Shown here: piece after piece, positions 56,018-64,000 of the stretch | Layout: every line of letters starts with the position of its first letter | Numbering within the stretch: position 1 is the stretch's first letter | Assembly (NCBI RefSeq): GCF_023509015.1 | Contig: NZ_CP094975.1 | Coordinates: 4,767,501 to 4,831,500 of the forward strand | Length of the DNA stretch: 64,000 bases | DNA from: Pseudomonas abieticivorans | GTDB taxonomy: Bacteria > Pseudomonadota > Gammaproteobacteria > Pseudomonadales > Pseudomonadaceae | Reading direction: 5' to 3' | Translations under genes and position numbers: made by a program | Notes under the pieces: generated by a model | What the model was told of the DNA's origin: nothing | The model's database searches: none | The model's input: only the letters and a program-made list of their open reading frames with translations

Positions 56018-56085
56018 TGCGTCAAAGTGCGTCGCTTTTGGCGGCCTTGCGAAATTGAGCACCGCTAACCCGCAGCGAATACTCG
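56018..56085 (+). promoter_or_regulatory. Promoter and tandem activator sites of the TPP/ABC operon
   Basis: Tandem TGCGTC-AAAG-TGCGTC (56018-56033), then TGCGAAATTGAGCA (56048-56061) containing a third TGCG and the -35 TTGAGC (56055-56060), a 17-bp spacer, and -10 AATACT (56078-56083). TGCG steps at 0, 10 and 30 bp lie on one helical face. The same blocks at the same spacing occur at 63885-63952. Layout fits an activator (AraC- or LuxR-type) working just upstream of and overlapping -35. Confidence 0.75.
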
Positions 56086-56154
56086 GGACCAACGGCAAGC
56101 GCGCCAAGCCCCCCATGGGCGTGACGCGCAGCCTTCGTCTGATTGGAGTTCACT

Positions 56155-57894
56155 GTGAAGCTCACCGGCGGCCAGATCGTAGCAAGAGCCCTCAAGGCAC
56201 ATGGCGTGCAGTACGTCGCTGGCATCCCGGGTTACGGGTCTTGGGCGATGGTCGACGCCTTGCTGGCCCCTGGTAGCGAGATACCCTTTATCCAGGTGAT
56301 GCAGGAGCAAAGCTCGGTGCACATGGCCGACGGTTACTACCGTGCGTGCGGGCGGCCGATGGCGGCGCTGCTGCCCACGGCGGTAGGTGTGTCCAAGGCC
56401 CTGGGCGGCTTGGCCACGGCGTTTGCAGACTCAACGGCGGTACTGGTGGTCAGCGGTGGGCAATTGTCGCACCTGCCGCAACCCCAGTGCGCCGACACCG
56501 CTCACCGAGGCCAGTACACCGCCCGGCCTTGTGGTGTCAGCAAGGCCCAACTGCAGGCCAATGCCATCGATCAATTGCCCAGCACCTTGCACCGTGCCTT
56601 CAGCACGATGCTCAGTGGGCGCCCGGGCCCTGTGAGTGTCGAGGTGCCGATTAACGTGCAGGTCGGTACTGCCCAGGTGCGTTTCGACCCGCCCAATACC
56701 CGTATGCCTTCAGGTCGCGCCCGCGCCGAAAAAGGCCAGATAGAGCGTGCCCTGCAGTGTTTGCGCCGAGCACGACGGCCCTTGATCCTGGCGGGTGGTG
56801 GCGTGATCGCTAGTGAAGCCTCGCAGGAACTCACAGCCTTGGCCTGCGCCCTTGGCGCGCCGGTGGTCACAACCTGCAACGGCAAGGGGGCTATCGCCGA
56901 GGACCACCCCTTGAGCGCCGGCCCGATCGGCCGGCTCGGCAGCCCTTGTGCCAATCAGTTGCTGGGCACGGCCGACGTGGTACTGGCGGTGGGCAGCCGG
57001 CTGGCCACCACCCTGCAGCAAGGCGGGGATGGCGGGGCCGTATCGGCATTGGCTCATGCCCAACTGATCCAGGTGGATGTGGACGCTGACGAGATCGGTC
57101 GCAACCACCGCGTCGAAGTGGGTATCAGCGCCGATGCACGCTCAGTGTTGGCGGACTTGGCCGCCGGGCTGACCCCTGCGTGTTCCCGCCAGATTGCACG
57201 TGACCGTAAGGCTTACCTGAAAGAAGTCAGTGGGCTGATCGAGCAATGGGAGGCTCGCCTGTCGCTGGATCGCAGCGACGACGCCTTGCCCTTTATCGTG
57301 CAGCGGCCATTGGCCGAGTTGCGCCAAGTGTTGGAGCGCGACGCCATCGTGGTGGTCGGTTCAGGCAGTGTCCAAGCCGCCGTGCGGCAAATGTTCCCGG
57401 TGTACCTGCCGCGCACCCACCTGTGCTCCGGTAGCTTCGGCTCACTGGGTTGGGCGGTACCGGCGGCCATCGGCGCGAAGCTGGCGATGCCGGCCCGCCA
57501 GGTGGTGTGCATCGTGGGTGATGGTGACTTCCTGCAGTCGATGCAGGAAATGGCCGTGTGCGTCATGCACACCATTCCCGTGGTGTTCCTGGTGTTCAAC
57601 AACAGCGGCTACGTGGCGCTGCGCGATGCGCAGTCGCAGGTGTTTGGCCGCCACCTGGGCTGCGAATTCAACTTGCCGGATGGCAAACCCTATTCCCCGG
57701 AATTTGCCGAGATCGCCCGGCATTTCGGCCTGCAGGCCTGGCGCGTGGAGCATGCCTCGCAGCTGGCTGCCACCCTGCACAAGGCCGTCAACAGCAAAGG
57801 CCCGGCGCTGGTGGAGTTCATCACCACGCGCGGCAATACGGGCGCGGTCGAGCAGGGCAACCTGCACTTTCCGGCGCCCGTCTACGACCAGTAA
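56155..57894 (+). CDS. Thiamine-diphosphate-dependent enzyme (acetolactate synthase-like)
   Basis: A 579-aa three-domain TPP enzyme. The catalytic Glu is in FIQVMQEQSSVHMADGYYRA; the central domain has RRPLILAGGGVIASEASQEL; the TPP-Mg site is IVGDGDFLQSMQEMAVCVMHTIPVVFLVFNN. It resembles acetolactate synthase large subunits and benzoylformate decarboxylases, so a 2-oxo acid decarboxylation or carboligation is likely, but the exact substrate is not readable. GTG 56155 is chosen because TTGGAG lies 6 nt upstream. It leads an operon with a sugar-type ABC importer and a GMC oxidoreductase. Confidence 0.85.
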   Translation: MKLTGGQIVARALKAHGVQYVAGIPGYGSWAMVDALLAPGSEIPFIQVMQEQSSVHMADGYYRACGRPMAALLPTAVGVSKALGGLATAFADSTAVLVVSGGQLSHLPQPQCADTAHRGQYTARPCGVSKAQLQANAIDQLPSTLHRAFSTMLSGRPGPVSVEVPINVQVGTAQVRFDPPNTRMPSGRARAEKGQIERALQCLRRARRPLILAGGGVIASEASQELTALACALGAPVVTTCNGKGAIAEDHPLSAGPIGRLGSPCANQLLGTADVVLAVGSRLATTLQQGGDGGAVSALAHAQLIQVDVDADEIGRNHRVEVGISADARSVLADLAAGLTPACSRQIARDRKAYLKEVSGLIEQWEARLSLDRSDDALPFIVQRPLAELRQVLERDAIVVVGSGSVQAAVRQMFPVYLPRTHLCSGSFGSLGWAVPAAIGAKLAMPARQVVCIVGDGDFLQSMQEMAVCVMHTIPVVFLVFNNSGYVALRDAQSQVFGRHLGCEFNLPDGKPYSPEFAEIARHFGLQAWRVEHASQLAATLHKAVNSKGPALVEFITTRGNTGAVEQGNLHFPAPVYDQ

Positions 57895-57960
57895 ACGGCT
57901 GGCAAGCCCTTAAAAAAACAAGCCGTTGCAACCCTGTGGTTTTGCATGAGGAGCATTATC

Positions 57961-58890
57961 GTGAGCGCAATAATCGTGACACCCCCCGACCCTGCGGGGC
58001 GCCGAGCCCCCAAGTGGTATCGCCTGAGCCCCGCGGCGCTGACGATCACGCCCACCTTTATCCTGGTGGCCATCAGCGTCTATGGCTTTATCGGTTGGTC
58101 GACGGTGATCTCTTTCACCGACTCCAAGTATTTCCCCAAGTATGACTTCGTTGGGTTGGCGCAGTACTACCGGCTGTGGGAGTCGGACCGCTGGAACACC
58201 TCGGTGATCAACCTGCTGTTGTTCTCGGTGGGCTTTGCGCTGATATCGCTGTTGCTGGGCTTGATCATCGCGATTTTTCTGGACCAGAAAGTGCGCGCCG
58301 AAGGCGTGCTGCGGATGATCTACCTGTACCCCATGGCCATATCGCTGATCGTCACCGGTATCGCCTGGAAGTGGATCTTGAACCCAGGCACCGGCATCGA
58401 GCACCTGCTCAAGGGCTGGGGTTTTGAAGGCGCCAGCTTCAATTGGTTGGTCGACCCGAAAATGGCCGTGTACACCCTGGTGATCGCGGCCGTGTGGCAA
58501 ACGGCGGGCTTTGTCATGGCCATCTTCCTGGCCGGCCTGCGTGGGGTCGACGGCGAAATCGTCAAGGCCGCGCAGTTGGAAGGCGCCGGCGCGTTTCGCA
58601 TCTACACCCAAATCATCATCCCCATGCTGCGCAACTCCATGTTCTCGGCGATCGTGATTCTGGTCTACCAGGCCGTGCGCTCGTTTGACCTGGTGGTGGC
58701 CCTGACCAATGGCGGCCCCGGTTACTCCAGCGACCTACCCACCACCTTTATGTACAACTCCACCTTCCTGCGCGGGCAAATGGCCCAAGGCTCGGCCAGT
58801 GCCGTGATGATCCTGTTGGTGGTGGTGGCCATTGTCGTGCCTTACCTGTATGGGGAGTTCAAACGTGAACACACTGACAACCATCACTGA
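57961..58890 (+). CDS. Sugar ABC transporter permease 1 (Gts-like)
   Basis: A 309-aa inner-membrane permease with six helices of the MalF type and the EAA loop (GEIVKAAQLEGAGAFRIYTQIIIPML). I chose GTG 57961 (MSAIIVTPPDP) with GAGGAG 7 nt upstream over ATG 57946. It overlaps the second permease gene by 26 nt. With the binding protein and ATPase it forms a carbohydrate uptake system resembling the Pseudomonas glucose transporter GtsABCD; the substrate is unknown. Confidence 0.9.
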   Translation: MSAIIVTPPDPAGRRAPKWYRLSPAALTITPTFILVAISVYGFIGWSTVISFTDSKYFPKYDFVGLAQYYRLWESDRWNTSVINLLLFSVGFALISLLLGLIIAIFLDQKVRAEGVLRMIYLYPMAISLIVTGIAWKWILNPGTGIEHLLKGWGFEGASFNWLVDPKMAVYTLVIAAVWQTAGFVMAIFLAGLRGVDGEIVKAAQLEGAGAFRIYTQIIIPMLRNSMFSAIVILVYQAVRSFDLVVALTNGGPGYSSDLPTTFMYNSTFLRGQMAQGSASAVMILLVVVAIVVPYLYGEFKREHTDNHH

Positions 58891-59782
58891 CAGCGCCACC
58901 CGCGCCGACACTCGGCTGATACGCCGCCATGCCTTCAAATGGCTGCGCCGCCTGGCGTTGTATGCCGCGCTGATCGGTTTTGCCGCGTTCTTTCTCATGC
59001 CACTGTTGGTGATGCTGTTCGCCTCGTTCAAGGACATGGACGCCATCCGGCAGACCTCGATCCTGGCGTTCCCCACCAGCCCCACCTGGCAACCTTGGGT
59101 GGATGCCTGGTCCAGTGCCTGCGTGGGGACCAGTTGCGTGGGCCTGCGCGGTTTCTACTGGAACACGTTCGTGATGGTGGTGCCGGCGGTGGTGATTTCG
59201 GCACTGGTGGGCGCGGTGAACGGCTACGCCCTGTCCAAGTTCCGCTTTCGCGGCGCCAACCTGGTGTACGGGCTGATCCTGTTCGGCACCTTCGCTCCCT
59301 ACCAGGTGATGCTGGTGCCCATCGCCAAGATGCTCGCACTGCTGGGCCTGTCCAACGGCATCGGTGGGCTGATCCTGTTGCACACGCTGTATGGCCTGCC
59401 GATGACGACGATGTTTTTCCGCAATTACTTCATGACGGTGCCGCAGGACTTGATCAAGGCCGCGCAAGTGGATGGCGCCGGTTTCTGGACGACCTTTGCG
59501 CTGATCATCTTGCCCATGTCCACGCCGATGATCGTGGTCACGGTGATCTGGCAGTTCACCGGCATCTGGAATGACTTCCTGTTCGGTGTCTCGTTCACCA
59601 GCGGGGCCAGCACGCCAATCATGGTGGCGTTAAACAACCTGGTCAGCTCCAGCGCGGGCGAGCGGCCTTACAACATCCACATGGCAGGTGCGCTGCTGTC
59701 GGCGCTGCCGACATTGGTGGTCTATGTCCTGGCGGGCAAATATTTCGTGCGTGGCCTGATGGCCGGCGCGGTCAAGGGGTAA
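58865..59782 (+). CDS. Sugar ABC transporter permease 2 (Gts-like)
   Basis: A 305-aa MalG-type permease with six helices and EAA loop (QDLIKAAQVDGAGFWTTFALIILPMSTPM). I chose GTG 58865 (MNTLTTITDSATRADTR), with GGGGAG upstream, inside the end of the first permease gene. It ends RGLMAGAVKG, typical of this class. It works with permease 1. Confidence 0.9.
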   Translation: MNTLTTITDSATRADTRLIRRHAFKWLRRLALYAALIGFAAFFLMPLLVMLFASFKDMDAIRQTSILAFPTSPTWQPWVDAWSSACVGTSCVGLRGFYWNTFVMVVPAVVISALVGAVNGYALSKFRFRGANLVYGLILFGTFAPYQVMLVPIAKMLALLGLSNGIGGLILLHTLYGLPMTTMFFRNYFMTVPQDLIKAAQVDGAGFWTTFALIILPMSTPMIVVTVIWQFTGIWNDFLFGVSFTSGASTPIMVALNNLVSSSAGERPYNIHMAGALLSALPTLVVYVLAGKYFVRGLMAGAVKG

Positions 59783-59788
59783 GCACAC

Positions 59789-60868
<1,080 letters not shown>

Positions 60869-60924
60869 AAAAAACTTTGCCCGAACTGCCTCTCTCTATC
60901 AACCCAGCACAAAAGAGAAACGTG

Positions 60925-62217
60925 ATGAACAGAACAAACCTTCGCGGCACCTTGCAGTTGATGTGGAACCGGGGCGCGGCAGGGGCCGTGGCCTTGACCG
61001 TGCTGTTGGGCGCAGGCACCGCAGCGGCCGCCGAAAAGGTGGTGGAAGTGGTGCACCCCTGGTCGTCAGCAGGCGAAGCCCATGCCCTGGATGCGCTGAA
61101 GGATGCAGTAAAAAAGGCCGGCATCGGCTGGAAGGATTCGGCTATCGCCGGCAACGATGGCAACAATCAGCAGCAGGCGCTGCAAGCACGGTTGGCCGCC
61201 GGCACGGCACCGGACGTGACCCAGACGGTGCCCAACCTGATGCACGCCTATGTGGACCAGGGTGTACTGACCAACCTCGACGCGTACGCCAAGGAACAAG
61301 GCTGGGATGCCAAGCTGTCGCCGGAAATGCGCACGTTCGCGATGTACCAGGGTTCCTACTATGCGATCCCGCTGGATGAGCACCGGGAGAACATGATGTG
61401 GGCCAACAAGGCCCTGCTGGCCAAATACGGCGGCCAGCTGCCGCAAAACTGGGAGCAGTTCAACGCCATCGCCGAGCGCATGCAAAAGGACGGCATCATC
61501 CCCGTGGCGCTGGGCGGAGAGGATTGGCAAGAGGCGCAATTGTTCACCTCGGTGATCGTCGGCATCGGCGGTAAGGACTTCTACACCCAGGCCATTTTGC
61601 AGCACGACCCGGCGGCGATCCAAAGCGAAACCATGGTCAAGGTGTTCGACCAGTTTCGCAAAGTGATCAACTTCACCGACAAGAACCGCATCGGCCGTGA
61701 CTGGAACGCCGCCACGCAAATGGTCATCGACGGCAAGGCCGGCTTTCAGTTCATCGGTGACTTTGCCAAGGGCGAATTCCTGCGTGCCAACAAGCGCCCC
61801 GGTGAAGATTTCCTCTGCGCCGCATCACCGGGCAACGGCCGGGCGTTCGTGTTCATCACCGATCAACTGGCGTTCTTCAAGCAAGACAGCGCCGAGCACC
61901 AGCAGATCCAGAAAACCTTCGCCAGCCTGATGGTCGACCCGGCCGTGCAGATTGAATTCAACGCCCGCAAAGGCTCTATCCCGACCATCGTCGATGTGCC
62001 GGCGGACAAGTTCGACAGCTGCGCGCAAATCAACCTGGCTGACCGCAAGGCCAACCAGGCCGACGGCGGGATGCTGCCTTCATTCGTCGAAAACATCGGC
62101 CAGGATCGTGATGTGCGCGGGGTGTTCCTGGACGTAATTACCCACTTCGCCAATACCCCGGCCATGACCTCGCGCCAGGCAGCAGACCGCCTGGTGGCTG
62201 ATCTCAAAAATATCTAA
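60925..62217 (+). CDS. Sugar ABC transporter binding protein (GtsA-like)
   Basis: A 430-aa family-1 binding protein with signal peptide (GAVALTVLLGAGTAAAA). The mature part EKVVEVVHPWSSAGEAHALDALKDAVKK, the NGNNQQQALQARLAAGTAPDVTQT segment and RIGRDWNAATQMVIDGKAGFQFIGDFAKGEF resemble the glucose/mannose protein of Pseudomonas. Residues VVHPWSSAG replace VVHWWTSGG, so ligand choice may differ. It likely delivers a sugar or polyol to the permeases. Confidence 0.9.
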   Translation: MNRTNLRGTLQLMWNRGAAGAVALTVLLGAGTAAAAEKVVEVVHPWSSAGEAHALDALKDAVKKAGIGWKDSAIAGNDGNNQQQALQARLAAGTAPDVTQTVPNLMHAYVDQGVLTNLDAYAKEQGWDAKLSPEMRTFAMYQGSYYAIPLDEHRENMMWANKALLAKYGGQLPQNWEQFNAIAERMQKDGIIPVALGGEDWQEAQLFTSVIVGIGGKDFYTQAILQHDPAAIQSETMVKVFDQFRKVINFTDKNRIGRDWNAATQMVIDGKAGFQFIGDFAKGEFLRANKRPGEDFLCAASPGNGRAFVFITDQLAFFKQDSAEHQQIQKTFASLMVDPAVQIEFNARKGSIPTIVDVPADKFDSCAQINLADRKANQADGGMLPSFVENIGQDRDVRGVFLDVITHFANTPAMTSRQAADRLVADLKNI

Positions 62218-62226
62218 GGCGGGTGC

Positions 62227-62248
62227 GGCCGGGCGCTTGCGCCCGGCC
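62227..62248 (+). promoter_or_regulatory. Strong hairpin between binding-protein and GMC genes
   Basis: A perfect 10-bp stem (ggccgggcgc with gcgcccggcc) and 2-nt loop lie 9 bp after the binding-protein stop, with no T-run. It could protect the upstream message and lower expression of the oxidoreductase, as in maltose-type operons. Function inferred. Confidence 0.55.
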
Positions 62249-62266
62249 CTTGGAAGGAGCGGCGCC

Positions 62267-63925
62267 ATGCTTGAAAAAAACTATGTAATTGTCGGGGGCG
62301 GCACCACCGGCTGCATTCTGGCGGCCAAGCTGTCAGAGGATCCGGCGGCCACGGTGCTGTTGCTGGAGGAGGGCCCGCGCGACAGCAATCCCTACATCCG
62401 CTTCCCCGGCACCTACTACAAGACCTGCCAGGGGCCGCTGCTCAAGCGCTACCCTTGGGAGTCTGCCAGCGAACTGGGTCGGGGGCCTGGTGACAGCATG
62501 ATCCAGGCCTGCGTGCTGGGCGGTGGCAGCTCGATCAACGGTATGGTCTACGCCCGCGGTAACCCGGCGGACTATGATGAGTGGGCGCAATCGGGCGCGG
62601 CGGGTTGGGCGTATGCAGACGTTCTGCCGTACTACCTGCGTTCGGAAGACAATTCGGATTTCTGCAACAGCGCCCATGGCGTCGGTGGGCCGTTGGGCGT
62701 GTCGTTCAACAGCCACGTGCACCCGTTGACGCGCAAATGGCTGCAGGCCTGCCAACAGGCGGGTTTTGCCTACAACCCGGACTTCAACTCGGGCACGCCG
62801 GATGGCTGCGGCTATTACCAGGTCGCCAGCCAGAACGGTGTGCGCGCAAGCTCTGCCAGTGCCTACCTGCGCCCGGCGCTGCAGCGTCCTAACCTGCAGG
62901 TGATCACCGGGGCCAAGGCCTCGCGCCTCATCATCGAGAAGGGGCGCGCCACGGGCGTCGAGTATGTGCATCGGGGGCTACCGTGCAAGGTGGCCGCCGC
63001 AAGCGAGGTCATCCTGTGCGCCGGCGCGATCAACTCGCCCAAGTTGCTGATGCTTTCGGGCATCGGCGCGGCGGCTGACTTGCAAGCCTTGGGGCTGGCC
63101 GTGAAGGCCGACCTGCCGGGCGTGGGGCGCAATCTGCAGGATCACCTGGAGATGTCCCAGGTGTATCAACTCAAGGGCGTCGACAGCTACGACAAATTCA
63201 AGAAGCCGCATTGGAAAGCCTGGGCCGCGTTGCAGTATCTGGTGGCGCGCAGTGGTCCCATCGCCACCAACCTGATCGAAGGTGGGTTGTTCGCCCGGGG
63301 TTCGCGAACCGAGCAGCAGCCCGACCTGCAGTACTTTTTCATCGTGGGCGCGGGCATCGAGGAGGGCACCGACAGTGTGCCGGGCGGCACCGGTTGCACG
63401 CTCAACTTTGAGCACGTGCGCCCGCGTTCCCGTGGCCAGGTGTCGCTGCGCAGTGCCGACCCCCACGAGCTGCCACGCATCGCACCCAACTACATGGCCG
63501 AGCAATACGATGTCGATCGCCTGTGCGAGGGCTATCGCATTGGCCAGGACATCATGGCCCAGCCGGCATTCAGCGGCTACGTGGCACGCCAGCATTACCC
63601 CGATGTGACCTTCACCAGCCAGGCGCAGCTTGCCGCTTACCTGAAACGCAATGCGCGTGCCGCACTGCACCCGGTGGGTACCTGCCGCATGGGTGTCGAT
63701 GCGTTGAGCGTCGTCGACCCACAGCTGCGCGTGCACGGTATCGACAACCTGCGGGTAGCCGACGCCTCGATCATGCCGAACATCGTCTCCGGCAACACCA
63801 ATGCGGCGTGCACCCTGATCGGCGAGCGTGCGGCCGACCTGATTCGCGGCCTGCCCCCTTTGGCTCCGGGTGCTGCGCGCGACCTGCGTCAAAGTGCGTC
63901 ACATCGTCTGGGGCTGCGAAATTGA
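62267..63925 (+). CDS. GMC-family FAD oxidoreductase (alcohol/choline dehydrogenase-like)
   Basis: A 552-aa cytoplasmic flavoprotein. FAD site YVIVGGGTTGCILAAKLSEDP at the N-terminus, the GMC signature GGGSSINGMVYARGNPADYDEWA, a second signature SEVILCAGAINSPKLLMLSGIG, and the active-site HPVGTCRMG plus NTNAACTLIGERAADLI at the C-terminus. AAGGAG precedes ATG 62267. It probably oxidises an alcohol or polyol produced by, or imported through, this operon. The last 14 residues (DLRQSASHRLGLRN) are encoded by the next gene's activator sites, so this tail is likely not functional. Confidence 0.9.
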   Translation: MLEKNYVIVGGGTTGCILAAKLSEDPAATVLLLEEGPRDSNPYIRFPGTYYKTCQGPLLKRYPWESASELGRGPGDSMIQACVLGGGSSINGMVYARGNPADYDEWAQSGAAGWAYADVLPYYLRSEDNSDFCNSAHGVGGPLGVSFNSHVHPLTRKWLQACQQAGFAYNPDFNSGTPDGCGYYQVASQNGVRASSASAYLRPALQRPNLQVITGAKASRLIIEKGRATGVEYVHRGLPCKVAAASEVILCAGAINSPKLLMLSGIGAAADLQALGLAVKADLPGVGRNLQDHLEMSQVYQLKGVDSYDKFKKPHWKAWAALQYLVARSGPIATNLIEGGLFARGSRTEQQPDLQYFFIVGAGIEEGTDSVPGGTGCTLNFEHVRPRSRGQVSLRSADPHELPRIAPNYMAEQYDVDRLCEGYRIGQDIMAQPAFSGYVARQHYPDVTFTSQAQLAAYLKRNARAALHPVGTCRMGVDALSVVDPQLRVHGIDNLRVADASIMPNIVSGNTNAACTLIGERAADLIRGLPPLAPGAARDLRQSASHRLGLRN

Positions 63926-63952
63926 GCAGGGCCTGGCCGGTGTCGATACTCG
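63885..63952 (+). promoter_or_regulatory. Second copy of the TPP/ABC operon promoter
   Basis: TGCGTC-AAAG-TGCGTC (63885-63900), TGCGAAATTGAGCA (63915-63928, with -35 TTGAGC at 63922-63927), 17-bp spacer and -10 GATACT (63945-63950). All blocks keep the offsets seen at 56018-56085. The activator sites and half of the -35 lie inside the end of the GMC coding region. It drives the gene starting at 63987. Confidence 0.75.
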
Positions 63953-63986
63953 CTCCATCATTCTCCAAGAACCAAGGAACACAGCC

Positions 63987-64000
63987 ATGGCGTACTACCT
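63987..64000 (+). CDS. Start of a gene cut by the window end
   Basis: ATG at 63987 reads MAYY and a partial fifth codon, with AAGGAA (63974-63979) 7 nt upstream and the duplicated promoter 34 bp upstream. Too short to identify; by its promoter it should be co-regulated with the TPP/ABC/GMC operon. Confidence 0.6.

Noticed and set aside
56038..56052. Sigma-54 promoter (TGGC...TTGC) before the TPP gene
   Set aside because: GG-GC spacing is wrong and the second promoter copy lacks it, while a sigma-70 layout fits both copies.

Overview
The window looks like chromosomal DNA of a fluorescent Pseudomonas (P. fluorescens group). I base this on the high-GC codon use, REP-type palindromes, and gene blocks recalled from Pseudomonas chromosomes: mfd-gap, sthA-GDPD-PilZ-lolCDE, copRS-cupredoxin-queF and mlaA-PilZ-rssB-rssC-tal-dusA. 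No database search was possible. I see no rRNA, tRNA or CRISPR array.

Layout. 1-12.8 kb is core: truncated mfd, gap, an MHS-type transporter, a small periplasmic protein, sthA, a glycerophosphodiesterase, a PilZ protein and the lolC-lolD-lolE lipoprotein exporter. 12.8-15.6 kb is a copper module: copS, copR and a Met/His-rich cupredoxin, with a CopR-box match (CTGACA-N5-GTAAT) in the divergent intergenic region. 15.6-22.9 kb is core again: queF, DUF4404, a HAD-like protein, mlaA, PilZ, rssB/rssC, tal and dusA.

22.9-37.7 kb is an accessory zone starting at the 5' end of dusA, a known integration hotspot. A frameshifted, truncated phage-type integrase lies 76 bp from the dusA start, followed by four LysR genes or pieces, small enzymes, a LysE/AsnC pair and a graveyard of fragments (hydrolase, substrate-binding protein, TonB receptor). 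A duplicated LysR 3' end of about 177 bp flanks that graveyard. Next comes a coherent island: LysR, a large aconitase, a Tat-type lactonase, an MFS carrier and a leaderless substrate-binding-like protein.

37.8-56 kb holds katG, a receiver-TPR protein with a small histidine kinase, and an ECF sigma/anti-sigma/metal-sensor operon flanked by small envelope genes that share one promoter-like motif. After these come CheB-CheR-PAS and PAS-GGDEF-EAL signalling proteins, a PAS-LuxR regulator and assorted stress or envelope proteins.

56-64 kb is an operon of a TPP-dependent enzyme, a Gts-like sugar ABC transporter (two permeases, ATPase, binding protein) and a GMC oxidoreductase. Its promoter (tandem TGCGTC sites, a third TGCG site, -35 and -10) recurs with identical spacing at the right edge, overlapping the GMC stop codon, ahead of a gene cut off by the window end. 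The duplicated promoter and the three-copy ECF-like motif are the most striking undescribed signals here.
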